A DNA stretch of 64,000 nucleotides from Salminus brasiliensis (lineage: Eukaryota; Chordata; Actinopteri; Characiformes; Bryconidae): NCBI RefSeq assembly GCF_030463535.1, contig NC_132901.1, positions 8,252,959 to 8,316,958 of the forward strand, in the 5' to 3' direction. The notes under the pieces were generated by a model. The model saw only the letters and a list, made by a program, of their open reading frames with translations, made no database searches and was not told the DNA's origin. Position numbers and translations under genes: made by a program. Positions 41,002 to 56,420 of this stretch are shown here, piece by piece (the stretch's first letter is position 1; each line of letters opens with the position of its first letter).

Positions 41002-41031
41002 ACGCTCGGCCTGAACAGCTCTAAACCCAAC

Positions 41032-41047
41032 GGCTCTTTTAAGAGCC
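41032..41047 (+). terminator. Histone mRNA 3' stem-loop, H4 of cassette IV
   Basis: Unchanged element with ACTCA flank. Confidence 0.95.
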
Positions 41048-41177
41048 ACTCACAAATCCAGCAAAAGAGCCTGTTTCTAATCTTAGCTTGTTTGTTTCAA
41101 ATAAGGCAGTTTCCCGGATACTCTGTATTAAGAATGTAATATACGGGAAGAGTACATATATGTTACTTTGTATATAT

Positions 41178-41634
41178 GTATTGTTTTACACCCCCCCGTA
41201 TGCGTTGGTAAAATCAGAACTATACGTCTTAATAAATCCTGATAGTCGCCGTCAACGCCGCTGTGGCGAAAAACAGATTAAGCCCTGTAGATTAAAAATG
41301 CGCGGGAAGGCGAACAAAGAGTTGATCATATTTGTTTGTTTCAATAAAGTCAATGATGGTGGTTATGAATCTCGGTTACTCCGGTTACTTTGTTAAGAAG
41401 CTCATTTTCAGGAGGAAAAAACATAATTTATATATAATATTTATATATATATATGACATTATATTCTTATATAATAATGTGATTATTATATAAGAATACA
41501 TATTGTTTTCCATTTACCCCGTTTGCGTTGATTAAATCAGAATTATACAGAACATCGCCGTCAACGCCGCTTTGGCGAAAAATAATGTGCCGCCTGCACG
41601 GTGGGTACAAATGCGCGGGTAGGCGAACAAAGAG
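41178..41634. repeat. H4-H2B intergenic duplication with AT palindrome, cassette IV
   Basis: Copies 41178-41321 and 41501-41634; palindrome 41462-41498. A small extra duplication (CGGTTACTCCGGTTACT near 41374) is unique to this cassette, and the (GGGGA)n run is uninterrupted. Confidence 0.8.
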
Positions 41635-41742
41635 AATGCTGCTCAGGGGAGGGGGAAGGGAGGAGGAGAAAAGGGAGGGGAGGGGAGGGGAGGGGAAAAG
41701 GGAGTGTGGGGGGTTGGGAAGAAGCGAGCGGACAATTGTTGT

Positions 41743-41809
41743 CCAAAGGTCGTACGACGGCATTCTAAAGGCGGTACCTTCTTGTATTAGAATGCCAGAG
41801 TCTAAATAA
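41743..41809 (+). promoter_or_regulatory. H2B promoter with mutated CCAAT box, cassette IV
   Basis: The CCAAT box reads CCAAA (41743-41747); the TATA-like CTAAATAA (41802-41809) is kept. The leader also has GTGTGAGC for GTGGGAGC. Confidence 0.65.
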
Positions 41810-41816
41810 TGTGTGA

Positions 41817-42239
<423 letters not shown>

Positions 42240-42269
42240 ATGGTGATAGCGGCGTAATCCAAACCCAAC

Positions 42270-42285
42270 GGCTCTTTTAAGAGCC
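42270..42285 (+). terminator. Histone mRNA 3' stem-loop, H2B of cassette IV
   Basis: Unchanged; GAAAGAGC downstream is kept and lies before the local deletion. Confidence 0.95.
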
Positions 42286-42403
42286 ACCCACGGTTTCTTC
42301 GAAAGAGCAGTTTTATTCAAGAACATTTATTCAGCCATTATTGTAAAAGGAATGCCCTTCAGTGTATGTATGTATGTAAATCAACTTACTTAGTTGTTTG
42401 TCT

Positions 42404-44995
42404 GCATTTAATTGGTATAGTATACTAAGATTCAGGGGCAGAGCAGCAAACTAAAATACTGTGCCATACTAACTGTATGGCGTGGGGTTGTAATGCTAAG
42501 TGGGATAAATGAAGCTGCACATCACCTGTGAAAGACCAGTCCAGAGGAGATCAGCCTTACAGGTGGGGAATAGTGAGGCAGGAAACCATACTAGGGTTGA
42601 CTTGAAGCCTAGAACTATACACTTGATCTTTGTAATGAAAGCTGTCTAGTATATATAACCAGGCATACGGTTAGGAAAGAGAGGAAATAAGTATCTCCAC
42701 AAGCTTTTTTTGTTGGGTCACAGAAGGGTGAAGTTATTCAAAGCCTTAGGTTTATGGTGAGATTTGAGTGAGCAAGAATAGGTTCAGAGCTAGACTTTTG
42801 ATGTAGAGGGTCGGAGCAAGGCAAAAAGACGAGGGTAGAGTAAGTAAATTTAAGTAGCGTAAGTAAAAAAGTATGGCGGTGAAAGTGTGTTTAGTGCAGA
42901 TGTGATCTAGGAAGAGTGAGTAACAGCAGCTTTGTAAACGAGGCCTCAGGTTTATGATGGAGTTGGATTGTGTTAAAGTGACTGTGAGCTTAGGCCTTTG
43001 CCTTAGGAAGGTTCAGAAAAAGTGAATTTCAACATTGGCCATCAGCCTGATGATTTGGATACACATGGCCTCGGCCTACTGAGGAATGCAGATCTAAGTA
43101 GAATGGTCATGACTGCATGGAATGGGTTAAATGAAAGTAAAAGTTTAAAAATAATAATTTGGTGTGTTGCTTATTGAGATAGAGGGAGGGATGGGGTTAA
43201 TTTGTTTTAGTACAAGAATGAGATTGGAGTTGTTTCATGTGAGAGGTTCGAATGAGGATGGGGAGTGATTTTGTATAATGGTTGGAGGAAGGATGGTGTT
43301 ATTTCATTTTAGGGTTGGAGAGAGAAGGTCGTGGGGTTTGTATTAGAGTAAGAATGAAAATGGGTTATTTTATTTTGGGGTTAGACGGCGGATGGGGTTA
43401 TTTGGTTTCATGGTTAGAATGATGTTAAGGTTATGTTGTACTAGGTTAAGAGGGAGGACAGAGTTATTTTGTATTAGGACTATTTGGTTTGGTTCACTAA
43501 AAGATGAATTTGGTTGAAGCCTTAGGTTAATGGTGAGATTCGAGCGAGCAAGAATAGGTTCAGAGCTAGACTTTTGATGTAGAGGGTCGGAGCAAGGCAA
43601 AAGGACGAGGGTAGAGTAAGTAAAATAGTATGGCGGTCAAAGGCCTCAGTTTTATGATGAAGGTGGATTGAGTTAAAGTGACGGTGAGCTTAAGCCTTTG
43701 CCTTAGGATACAAAGGAAGGTTCAGTAAAAGTGAGTTTCAACATTAGCCATCAGCCTCATGATTTGCATACACATGGCCTCGGCCTACTGAGGAATGCAC
43801 ATCTAAGTAGAATGGTCATGACTGCATGGAATGGGTTAAATGAAAGTAAAAGTTTAAAAATAATAATTTGGTGTGTTGCTTATTGAGATAGAGGGAGGGA
43901 TGGGGTTAATTTGTTTTAGTACAAGAATGAGATTGGAGTTGTTTCATGTGAGAGGTTCGAATGAGGATGGGGAGTGATTTTGTATAATGGTTGGAGGAAG
44001 GATGGTGTTATTTCATTTTAGGGTTGGAGAGAGAAGGTGGTGGGGTTTGTATTAGAGTATGAATGAAAATGGGTTATTTTATTTTGGGGTTAGACGGCGG
44101 ATGGGGTTATTTGGTTTCATGGTTAGAATGATGTTAAGGTTATGTTGTACTAGGTTAAGAGGGAGGACAGAGTTATTTTGTATTAGGACTATTTGGTTTG
44201 GTTCACTAAAAGATGAATTTGGTTGAAGCCTTAGGTTAATGGTGAGATTCGAGCGAGCTAGAATAGGTTCAGAGCTAGACTTATGATGTAGAGGGTCGGA
44301 GCAAGGCAAAAGGACGAGGGTAGAGTAAGTCAAATAGTATGGCGGTCAAAGGCCTCAGTTTTATGATGAAGGTGGATTGAGTTAAAGTGACGGTGAGTTT
44401 AAGCCTTTGCCTTAGGATACAAAGGAAGGTTCAGTAAAAGTGAGTTTCAACATTAGCCATCAGCCTGATGATTTGGATACACATGGCCTCGGCCTACTGA
44501 GGAATGCACATCTAAGTAGAATGGTCATGACTGCATGGATTGGGTTAAATGAAAGTAAAAGTTTAAAAATAATAATTTGGTGTGTTGCTTATTGAGATAG
44601 AGGGAGGGATGGGGTTAATTTGTTTTAGTACAAGAATGAGATTTGAGTTGTTTCATGTGAGGGGTTCGAATGAGGATGGAGTGATTTTGTATAATGGTTG
44701 GAGGAAGGATGGGGTTATTTTATTTAGGGTTGGAGAGAGAAAATGGTTATTTTCTATTAGGGTTAAAATGAAAAATGGGGTTTTAGGGTTTAAATGAGCT
44801 TGGGTTTATTTTGTATTGGGGTTAGAGTGAAGGTGCAGTTATTTTGTATTAGGCTTGAAAAAGGGCATGATAGTTTTATGTTATGTTTAGAATAAGTTTT
44901 GTCTTTTTTTTTTTGTTATTTTGTTTTTTGTGTTTTAGGGTTGGGGGGGTGTATGCAGTTATTTTGTGTTAGGGTTAGTATGAGATTTTTGGCTA
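42404..44995. repeat. H2B-H1 higher-order repeat block of cassette IV, three copies
   Basis: Landmarks at 42776, 43552 and 44261 (spacings 776 and 709). The first interval is the long unit form with the extra piece from TAAGTAGCGTAAG. Confidence 0.85.
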
Positions 44996-45474
44996 TGGTA
45001 TATTGGGTGTGTTACGAGTGCGTATTAGGGGACCTATGGAGAGCCGTTCCGAGTGTGGAAGCGCCGGTGACAAAGACGCAACGACGGTGGAAGTCATACT
45101 GCGCACACACGGCAACACTGTGCTTTACACACTCCTCAAGGTCGCCTTGCACGACGAGCAAAACAACGCACCCACGTCTCGGATGCCCAGCACGCTCTCG
45201 ACGAGGCTCTCCTCCAACGCACCGGATAACACTCGCCCAGTTCGTGGCACCTTTTGTCGCCGTTTTCCACCGATTAGCACGCCAAATGCGCCGCCGCCCG
45301 TTCGGCACGCCGGTAGCGTGGCACGCTTCGGTGAGCGCCGTATTAAACGCGGCGTCGTTACGCTGCCCTTCCCGTCTTCTCAACACACGGTGGAGCCTCT
45401 CGGAGACGAAAGAGCATTTCTACGCTCGCCAAGTTGAGCTTTCACCCATATTTCGCTCGACAAACGCCGAGAGA
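44996..45474. other. CpG-rich H1 upstream block, cassette IV
   Basis: One change from the other copies (GCAACGACGG for GCATCGACGG near 45080). Confidence 0.6.
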
Positions 45475-45559
45475 AAACACAAGTGCGAGACTGTCGCTGC
45501 CACACGGCTGTGCGGCATCGAGCGAGTTGAGTCTACAACGTTCTCATGTGGCTTTTAAG
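45475..45559 (+). promoter_or_regulatory. H1 promoter, cassette IV
   Basis: AAACACA at 45475-45481 and TTTTAAG at 45553-45559. Confidence 0.7.
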
Positions 45560-45642
45560 GGCCGGCCCCCTCGCTGCAGCGGGAGGTTCTACAGAACGCT
45601 GCAGCAGTTTGTGCTCACTCGCGCTCACAGCAAAGCAGAACA

Positions 45643-46266
45643 ATGGCAGAAGTCGCTCCAGCCCCAGCCGCCTCGGCGCCCGCCAAGGCCCCCAAGAAGA
45701 AGGCCGCCGCCCGCCCCAAGAAAGCCGGCCCCAGCGTGGGCGAGCTCATCGTCAAGGCCGTCTCGGCTTCCAAGGAGAGGAGCGGCGTGTCTCTCTCCGC
45801 CCTGAAGAAAGCCCTGGCTGCCGGCGGCTACGACGTCGAGAAGAACAACTCACGCGTTAAGCTCGCCGTCAAGAGCCTCGTCACCAAGGGCACTCTGGTG
45901 CAGACCAAAGGCACCGGCGCGTCGGGCTCTTTCAAGCTTAACAAGAAGCAGACCGAGGCAAAGAAGAAGCCGGCCGCCAAGAAACCGGCACCTAAAGCTA
46001 AGAAGCCGGCCGCCAAGAAACCAGCCGCGGCCAAGAAGCCCAAGAAGGTAGCAGCCAAGAAACCCACTGCGGCTAAGAAATCCCCCAAGAAGGCCAAGAA
46101 GCCCGTCGCGGCCGCTAAGAAGGCAGCGAAGAGCCCCAAGAAGGCCAAGAAGCCGGCGGCTCCCAAAAAGGCGACCAAGAGCCCAAAGAAAGCCAAAACG
46201 GTCAAGCCTAAAGCAGCTAAGCCCAAGGCGGCGAAGGCGAAAAAGGCTGCCCCTAAGAAGAAGTAA
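45643..46266 (+). CDS. Linker histone H1 with Ala52Ser, cassette IV
   Basis: A 207-residue H1 with one substitution, Ala52 to Ser ([10 protein letters not shown]), inside the winged-helix domain near the start of its second helix. Ser here is mild and similar residues occur in other H1 proteins. All three SPKK sites are kept. Promoter and stem-loop are intact. Confidence 0.97.
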   Translation: MAEVAPAPAASAPAKAPKKKAAARPKKAGPSVGELIVKAVSASKERSGVSLSALKKALAAGGYDVEKNNSRVKLAVKSLVTKGTLVQTKGTGASGSFKLNKKQTEAKKKPAAKKPAPKAKKPAAKKPAAAKKPKKVAAKKPTAAKKSPKKAKKPVAAAKKAAKSPKKAKKPAAPKKATKSPKKAKTVKPKAAKPKAAKAKKAAPKKK

Positions 46267-46309
46267 ACAGTAACGCCGTTTACCTTCATGTCTTGTTTCT
46301 CTATTCAAC

Positions 46310-46325
46310 GGCTCTTTTAAGAGCC
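46310..46325 (+). terminator. Histone mRNA 3' stem-loop, H1 of cassette IV
   Basis: Unchanged element with ACCCA flank. Confidence 0.95.
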
Positions 46326-46685
46326 ACCCACAGTTTCATAAAAAAACAGCTTTTTTCCCCCCTTGTTACTGCATAATGAATTGATTGTTAAAAAAAAAAA
46401 AAAAACACTCAACACAAAAATAGCTCTCATTACTTTCCCCACACAATAATTATATATGATCAATATATATATATATTTTTGGTTTGGTCATACGTGTTAC
46501 ATTTGAGCGGGAAAGGGAAAGAAAAAGCGGGGCACGAGTGGGGGTAAATGTTTCTTTCTTTAACCCGTTTTCTTTCTTCCTTTCTCTCTCTCGCTCACAC
46601 AGACACACAGCACGAGAGGAGGAGGGGGTCGGGTAGGAAAGCGAGCAGAGGTGGGAGGACGCTAGAGTCTGACGGCGGAAATGCG
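46326..46685. other. H1-H2A intergenic stretch, cassette IV
   Basis: Same layout as 4151-4514, with small differences in the A-tract and (AT)n lengths. Confidence 0.7.
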
Positions 46686-47196
<511 letters not shown>

Positions 47197-47230
47197 ATTG
47201 GCGCTCTCCGTTGATTTATCTATACACAAA

Positions 47231-47246
47231 GGCTCTTTTAAGAGCC
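47231..47246 (+). terminator. Histone mRNA 3' stem-loop, H2A of cassette IV
   Basis: Unchanged element. Confidence 0.95.
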
Positions 47247-47457
47247 ACCCATTTTTTCTAAGAAAAGTGCTGCTCCTTTACAAACAACACTACATATTCT
47301 TCACGTGATTTCCAACTGCATAAAAAAATAATAGCTTTATGAACCGAGTTATTATATAAACACACTGCCATGCAATACACAATTGCCCTTTTTCATATAT
47401 TTCACGTACTGAGATCAACACCCTATGCATATGTGCATGTATACACACATTCTCTCG

Positions 47458-47488
<31 letters not shown>

Positions 47489-47641
47489 TGTGTTTAATGT
47501 TCGCTGTAATGTACAGTACATTGATTAGTTTGATCATATTATTGTTCTTATTATTATATATTCTTTTAATGCTTTTTTTTTCTTTGTTGTTTTGTATTAC
47601 AGGAGCCCGCCGTTTTGCTTTTAGGTTTGAAAAGAAGACGC
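47247..47641. other. H2A-H3 intergenic stretch, cassette IV
   Basis: CA run of 22 bases (47466-47487) and the acceptor-like TATTACAG. Confidence 0.7.
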
Positions 47642-48206
<565 letters not shown>

Positions 48207-48241
48207 ACAGAGCGCTTCGACGTTTACCTGAAATACCCAAC

Positions 48242-48257
48242 GGCTCTTTTAAGAGCC
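48242..48257 (+). terminator. Histone mRNA 3' stem-loop, H3 of cassette IV
   Basis: Unchanged element with ACCTA flank. Confidence 0.95.
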
Positions 48258-51200
48258 ACCTACCCGTGTCCGCGCCGAAACAGCAAATGTCCGCCTCACC
48301 TCGGTGTTGCGTTTATATAATGTAAGGCTATTATGACGCGCGCGCGCTTCTAAGTTCCATAGGGCTGCGCGAGCAAAACCAGCCGTAAGACAGTGGTTGT
48401 AAAGTTTAGCAAAAAAAACAACAACTAATATATATGTGTATATATATATTATACCGTTTTGTACAACATTTCACATCAAAATCGCCATATTTAACATGTG
48501 TTTTAATACATATTAATACGTTTCTTTAAATACCTATCAATATGATTATACATATTTAATAGTTTGGAAACAGTTCATTCACCCCAGCAAAAAGTTGAAG
48601 CCACTGCTACTTCAGTAGAACACTACACTTTACACTATGTAGTGTTTAGGCCGGTTTTGGCCTATTACAAACGGCATTTGACATGGATGGAGCGTGGATC
48701 CCACCGCGTGGTGAAACTATACAACTGCAAGCACAGTTTCAGAGAGCAATGTATGTGTATATTTATATAATGAGAGCTTGATTTTGGGTACCTACGTTTC
48801 ATACATATGCAAAATGAGTTTGATTCCATAGAGAGTAAGCGAGACCAGCTGTGGGGCCGCAGTAAAGGAGTTAAGTGTATATTCCGGAGAGGACCACCGT
48901 TGTTGTGGGAACGCAGACATATGTCATGGATGGAGCGTGGATGCCATCGTGTGGTCAAACTAGGCAAATGCAAACGTTAACTACGTAGATTTATTCGTGT
49001 ATGTGTGTGAATGTAACAGCTTTTTTCATTTGATAGATGGTTGTGAACTCCAGTACGTCTACTAAATCATTTGTATTGCGGTGTTATTTTGGTTAGTGTT
49101 TTTTAAAGTACATTTTAAAAAATGTTTCTATTGAAGCATACTTCAGTTCAGGGCATTTTAGTAGCCAGCATGGTTACCAGTTCTCATGCTGCCAGGCAAT
49201 GAAATGGAAACTTAATTTAGGGTAATTTTATACACATTAAATATGATTGTTAACTGCACCAACAAATCTAAAAAGTAATTACGTGTCTTACGTGATGATT
49301 TTCGTTTGGGCTTGGGTTTCATTTCAACAATATGCTAACGATAACATACTCCAGACTGTATAATCTCCTTCCACAACTAGATAAAATGTCTTGTTTTGAA
49401 GAACGCTTGATAGAAGTCTTTAATAAAGGCACTTTATTAGCCATCATGACAACCAAACAGCATGCAGTTATGTAAAAAGCCACCAATTTACTCACTGCTA
49501 GAAGCCATTGAGACAAACTATAGAGTAGTGCACTTCTATGTAGGACCTTTATTTCCTTTTCTTTAGAGCCCTTAAACTCTGTGTATTAGCTTATATTGAG
49601 GTTACCATAATAATCATAAATCAGTAAAAAACACCGCTCATCTGCTATCAAGACCTGACCGAGGAGCTGGAGGCCAGTGGAGCAAAGCTAAAATATGGAA
49701 AAGCATACGCACCCTCAAATTGGTGCAAAAAAAAATAAATAATAATTTTAATCATTCAAGGCATAGGTAAGTAACAAATGAATACAAAAGTGCTAACAAA
49801 AGTGAATGAAAAGCCAGCCGTACTCACTTGTGAATTCGCTTTTTTGATTTTGCTTCTTTAAACGTCTCTGTGGACCAAAAAAAAAAGATTAATTGTTTTA
49901 CATTTTAACCACACGATGGCATCCACGCTCCATTTACGTACTATGACCACAGACTTAAAGCTTAGCCCTGAAACTCCATCAGAAGCCTAAAAGACTTGAC
50001 TAGAGAAGTGCACTTCTGTGTAGTGTATACAGTGTAAGGGATTTAGGAAGTGCCCTATTGCAAACGTCACCGTTGTTTTGGTATCGTGGATATATGTCAT
50101 GGATGGAGCGTGGATGCCATCGTGTGGTCAAACTCGCAAATGCAAACGCTAAAAACATAGATGTATACGTGTATGTGTGTGAATGTTACAGCTTTTACAT
50201 ATGACAGATGGTTGTGAACTCCAGTAAGTCTACTAAGATCTACCAAGGAACATTTGGGCATTTTAGTAGCCAGCATGACAACCAGTTGTCATGCTACCAG
50301 GCAATGAAAACTTAATTTAGGGCACTGCAATTTTTATACACATTAAATATGATTGTTAACTGCACCAATACATCTAAAAAGTCATTACATGTCTTGCGGG
50401 ATGATTTTTGTTTGGGTTTTAACAATATGCTAATGATAAAGTAGGACAGAATTTTTTTTTACTCCAGACTGTATTACCTCCTTCCACAACTCGATCAAAT
50501 GGCTTTAGATAAAGAATCCTTGATAGAAGCATTCTTTATTTAAGGCACTTTTTTATCAGTTAGGTAAAAAGCCAACAATTCGCTCACTACTATAAGCCAT
50601 TGAGACAAACTGTAGAGTAGTGCAATTCTATGAATGACGTTTTTCCCCTCCCCCTTTAGAGCCCTTAAATTCTATGCTGTATGGTTATGTGTATGTATGT
50701 ATGCATCAGCTTATATTGAGGTTAACATAATAATCATAAATCAATAAAGAACACCGCTCATCTGCTATCAAGACCTGACTAAGGAGCTAGAGGCCAGTGG
50801 AGCAAAGCTACAATTACGAAAAGCATACGCACCATCGGTGCAAAAAAATCATTTTAACCTGCCAGGTTTAGGTCAGAGACTTTCTTCAAGGCATAGGTAA
50901 GTAACAAATGAATACAAAAGTGCTAACAAAAGTGTATCAAAAGCCAGCCGTACTCACTTGTGAATTAGCTTTTTTGTGCTTCTCAAATTGAACTCTTTCT
51001 CTTCTTTCTGATTTTGCTTCTTTAAATGTCTCTGTGGACCAAGAAAAAAAAAACTAAAAAAAAAGATGAATTGTTTTATATTTTGCAGATTTACATTTTG
51101 ACCACCAGATGGCATCCACGCTCCATTCACGTACTACGACAACAGACTTAAAGCTTAGCCCTGAAACTCCATCAGAAGCCTAAGGGGTAGGTCTAGCCAA

Positions 51201-52638
51201 ACTGCTTCCCCTCACCCTGACTTCATCATGAGCTCTACACTTACTTTGCTTACCACAATGTCTTTCCATATTTCTTTATCATCCACTAACTGCAACATAT
51301 GATAAAAGCAACATTACTTAAAGCAACATTAACTCCCTCTGTGTTTATCTAATCTAGCATGACTTTTATTAGAAGATGTAAAGCGAGCCTGAGAAATCCA
51401 AGGGGTAAACATGTAGTTTTAGTTGGCCTCATTAGGAGCTTTTCCCTTGTATGCAATAATATACCATTTATTCGATTTGTGTTTGTTCTTTCTTTCTTTA
51501 AATGTCTCTGTGGACACTATATCTTTAACTTGTAGTGTATTAGATTAACGACTACAATTCCCATGATGCCTAACTAAAGATTTTTTTGCACCGATGGTGC
51601 ATATGCTTTTCGTAATTGTAGCTTTGCTCCACTGGCCTCTAGCTCCTTAGTCAGGTCTTGATAGCAGATGAGCGGTGTTCTTTATTGATTTATGATTATT
51701 ATGTTAACCTCAATATAAGCTGATAAAACCTTGCCAAATAAAATTATTTTTGCACAGATTTAATTGTGTGGGTATGAGACATGTTAGTATTATTCCTACA
51801 TTCACTTCTCATTGGTGAAGATCTTCTCTAATGGCCAATGTCAGTGTTAACACTTTACTGTACATCCTATACATTTGCACTCCTGGACACTACTAACACT
51901 TTATTATTATTACCTAATAATACAGTGTTATTATTAAATTTTTATGTATCGTCATCTGTCCACTTCATTTCTTATTTTTCATAACTGCACTGTCCTTCAT
52001 CTGCAGTTAGTTTCAAATGCATTTTCACATGTATTCTATTTATCTGTCTATCTATCTATCTTGCAGTGTGGGTTCTAACTAGACAAAGGACTCCAAAAGT
52101 CATGTTTGTGTTTTTAAACCACAGTATTGACTTTGTCCTCATGTAACTCATGTATAGTGTAACTGGGTATCTCAGTATCTTCACCTGGATTTATTGATCC
52201 AAAACTGTAGTTTAGTGATGTCAAGGTTCAAATGTTTAAAGTCATGTCATGTTGAATGTTGTGAGGGAATACGTCTGAAAATATATGGAACCTGGCCTGG
52301 CAGATACATATTCTGACCACCAGATGGAATCACTACTCCATTCACGTTCTGCAACTACATAGTCTTAGGGCCTAGCCCTGAAACTCCATCAGAAGCCTAA
52401 GAGGTAGGTCCAGCCGAACTGCTACCACTCATCCTGACTTCATCATGAGCTTTACACTTACTTTGCTCACCACAATTTATTTCCTTCCTTTCTCTTCCAC
52501 TAACTGCTAACCAATATGACTTTAGAAGAAGATTTATTAGAAGATGTATAGTGAAAACCTGAGGAATCCAAATGGTGTGGGTTTAGTTTAAGTTGGCCTT
52601 GTTTTATTTTATGTGCAGAAATATGTCAGTGGTGGTGG

Positions 52639-52639
<1 letters not shown>

Positions 52640-52727
<88 letters not shown>
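52640..52727. repeat. (GT)n(GA)n microsatellite, spacer 4
   Basis: The shortest copy, about 88 bases, ending GAAAGAG. Confidence 0.95.
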
Positions 52728-54816
52728 CTTGATGCATACTTATTCAATCTGACAGAAAATACAAACCCTGTACTGGTTTGTGTTTGAGCAATATGTGTTG
52801 ACAAAGAAAAAAAGAACAAATTACTGGTTGAATCTATAAAACACTATGCTTCCTTTAAGTGTGTCTATGTCAATGTGTCAATGACACAATGTGTCTTTAT
52901 CCTGTAGTGTCAAGATCAAGGACTACAATTCCCATGATGCCTAACTACAAGTTCAGCCTATTGACACACGTGCCATGTATTAGGACTAATCACGTGTTGT
53001 TTTAGAACGTTTTCGAAAAGTATAGATGACGTACAGTGTTTTATTGATTCAACCATTCATGTGATCCGGCTCTTTAATTCTTGAATTTGATTTATTGTTG
53101 TACTGGGTTGTTGGCGTTGTATTTTCTAAACGTTGCAAACCCTTTGTATGTGGATTTACTTGTTCAATATGTTGTCATGGAGCCTGTCTCTCTCTCTCTA
53201 TCTCTGTCTATCTCTCTATGTATACATATCTATCTACCTACCTACCTTCCTACCTACCACCCTCCCTCTCTTCATCTAATGATGAAATCCGATAACTGCA
53301 CGTCCAGTCACAGTAAAAAGTAAACCGTGTGCCATGGTGTACAGTAGTGGGCTGATCTCAGTGTGTGCTTGTTTTATGCTTGCAAGGTCGTAACCCTAGT
53401 ACTAAATAGCCATTTATGTCATTTATTCAGGCATTCAGGTGCATTGAGGGAGGACACGTACTCTTGTCGTGTGTGTGTGTGAAATAATCGCTACGCACGT
53501 TAGAATGGCGTGATGTAGTGTGACTTTGTTGTATACGAGACCGAGGCGCACATGGCGACAGCCATCAGAGGGGAGTGGACGGCTGACCGAGGTATTTGTC
53601 GTGTTAAGACCTATGTTAACTACTTTTAATGTTCATACATGTGAAACGTCGTCTTTACATGACGACATGTGAGTCATTACACTTTGCGTTGCTTTGTGGA
53701 ATAGGCGTGAGCTGGAGACTGGACCTGGTCAGCTCCGTTGTGTCGCTGTTGGCACGATAACGTTTGCTAACTTGCCAAAAATGAAGTGGATACTGAAATC
53801 CGATAAGTCGATTTTGCGGAGAGCCTAAAGTTGTACACCCAGTCACAGCAAATCGACGTAGAACTGCCGTTGCTGGATCTATGTGTGGAGTTGTACATAG
53901 CTTGGAGCCAGCTTAGCGATTAGCAGCGTGGCTAACTCGGCCAGCATAAACAGTAAAGCACAAATATGAGCCTAATTATGAGGGGTCATTATTTATTGAC
54001 CACAGTGCAGTGCCACATGCGGAGTTGTAGCATAAAAGTACGCAATACAGCCGTGATTTGTGGCTGTTGAGTGATTTGAGTTAACTTGCTTTTTCAGGTC
54101 CACACATGAGCTAACATAGCGATTAGCATGCTAGCTAACTCGGATGGTACAAACAATAGCATTACGCCAGCGAGTGTAAATACCTGTCAGATAAATACAC
54201 ACTCGCTCGAGTCAGTCAAGTTTTATTATGAAACCGTGTATATAGCTAGCAACATTTTATACGTTTACTGCCGTGGTTGAAATCGAGAAGCCACCTCGGA
54301 GAGTAGCATGATGGCTAGGTGTCTAAAAATTAATCACAAAAATAACGATATTACGGACACGTGCGTAGTTCTCTATATTGTTATTTGGAGCAAGTGAGGG
54401 AGAAACAGTCGTGCTTAAACCCGGCTACCAGCAGCGTATCTTCTGGTTTTCAGAGCTGGGCGGCCTGTGTAGCTTGCTAGCTAGTGTTTTGTTTACAAAA
54501 GATTATTTTCGTTATTAGCTAGTTGCCGAAACGGCATCGGTCAACCGAAAAAACGAACAAACAAAAAAACAATGCAATTTCGCTCGTTGGCCAATAGTTA
54601 AACAGTAAAAAAGCTCAGAAAAAGCTATGACATTAGAACCGGAGTTGCACTGTCCAATTCCCAAGCAGCTCACTACTCCCTATGGAGTGCACGGTGTCAC
54701 GAAAAAACGCTGTGCACTAGGGAGTAGTGGAGTGCGGTTTAGGATCGCCCCAGGTGTACGAAGGAAGACTTCATGCATGGAGCATGGGGTGTCATCCTGT
54801 GGTAAAACACGGAAAG

Positions 54817-54818
<2 letters not shown>

Positions 54819-54858
<40 letters not shown>
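54819..54858. repeat. (TA)n microsatellite, spacer 4
   Basis: Pure TA run of about 40 bases, the shortest copy. Confidence 0.95.
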
Positions 54859-54861
<3 letters not shown>

Positions 54862-55362
54862 TTGGCGTTATTATTGTAGTAATTGATTTTTAGAAAACAG
54901 TGCATAAATGTTTATTTACAAAGGCCACATGGCCCCTATCCACTTCTTACAGTGACTCAAAGTAGGCTCATACACAGCCTCACTAAACAGTTCATCTTAT
55001 GCCTAGGTCACTGAATTGTATGAATTTATTCAGTTATTTATTTATTTAAGATTTCGCCATAAGACCAATCTATTTCAGAAATGATTTTAGCTCTTAATTG
55101 CAGTTTAGGTTACTTCGTCATTATATGGTCAAGCAGGTCTGGAGCTAGGCTGTAGGTTTCAAAGCTAAATCATGTTGAGTTAAAGTATTCACAGTGAAGG
55201 TTATGCATGATCCAAAGTGTGCTGCGTTATTTTGAACATGAGTACATCCAGAGAGAACGGAATTCTGGTTGACTGTATTTTGTATGGCTACCCACTCAGT
55301 GGCTATACAGCAAAACAAGCGTTCTGCACACGTACAGAGTATGAGGCGGAGCTGATGTACTG

Positions 55363-55793
<431 letters not shown>

Positions 55794-55823
55794 ACGCTCG
55801 GCCTGAACAGCTCTAAACCCAAC

Positions 55824-55839
55824 GGCTCTTTTAAGAGCC
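55824..55839 (+). terminator. Histone mRNA 3' stem-loop, H4 of cassette V
   Basis: Unchanged element with ACTCA flank. Confidence 0.95.
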
Positions 55840-55969
55840 ACTCACAAATCCAGCAAAAGAGCCTGTTTCTAATCTTAGCTTGTTTGTTTCAAATAAGGCA
55901 GTTTCCCGGATACTCTGTATTAAGAATGTAATATACGGGAAGAGTACATATATGTTACTTTGTATATAT

Positions 55970-56420
55970 GTATTGTTTTACACCCCCCCCGTATGCGTTG
56001 GTAAAATCAGAACTATACGTCTTAATAAATCCTGATAGTCGCCGTCAACGCCGCTGTGGCGAAAAACAGATTAAGCCCTGTAGATTAAAAATGCGCGGGA
56101 AGGCGAACAAAGAGTTGATCATATTTGTTTGTTTCAATAAAGTCAATGATGGTGGTTATGAATCTCCCGGTTACTTTGTTAAGAAGCTCATTTTCAGGAG
56201 GAAAAAACATAATTTATATATAATATTTATATATATATATGACATTATATTCTTATATAATAATGTGATTATTATATAAGAATACATATTGTTTTCCATT
56301 TACCCCGTTTGCGTTGATTAAATCAGAATTATACAGAACATCGCCGTCAACGCCGCTTTGGCGAAAAATAATGTGCCGCCTGCACGGTGGGTACAAATGC
56401 GCGGGTAGGCGAACAAAGAG
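55970..56420. repeat. H4-H2B intergenic duplication with AT palindrome, cassette V
   Basis: Copies 55970-56114 and 56287-56420; palindrome 56248-56284. The (GGGGA)n run is the longest of the four copies. Confidence 0.8.

Larger units (their letters stand above)
48258..55362. other. H3-H4 spacer, copy 4
   Basis: Tandem duplication copies 48892-49989 and 50065-51182; inverted-repeat arms 50705-50850 and 51579-51724 with one mismatch (A at 51601); CTCF-like site 51102-51113, and a degraded one at 52317-52328 ending GGA; ZNF143-like sites 51551-51569 and 52922-52940; first-exon-like stretch 53499-54569 with ATG exon 53552-53591; short inverted repeat 54671-54729. No gene seen apart from these. 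Confidence 0.75.
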
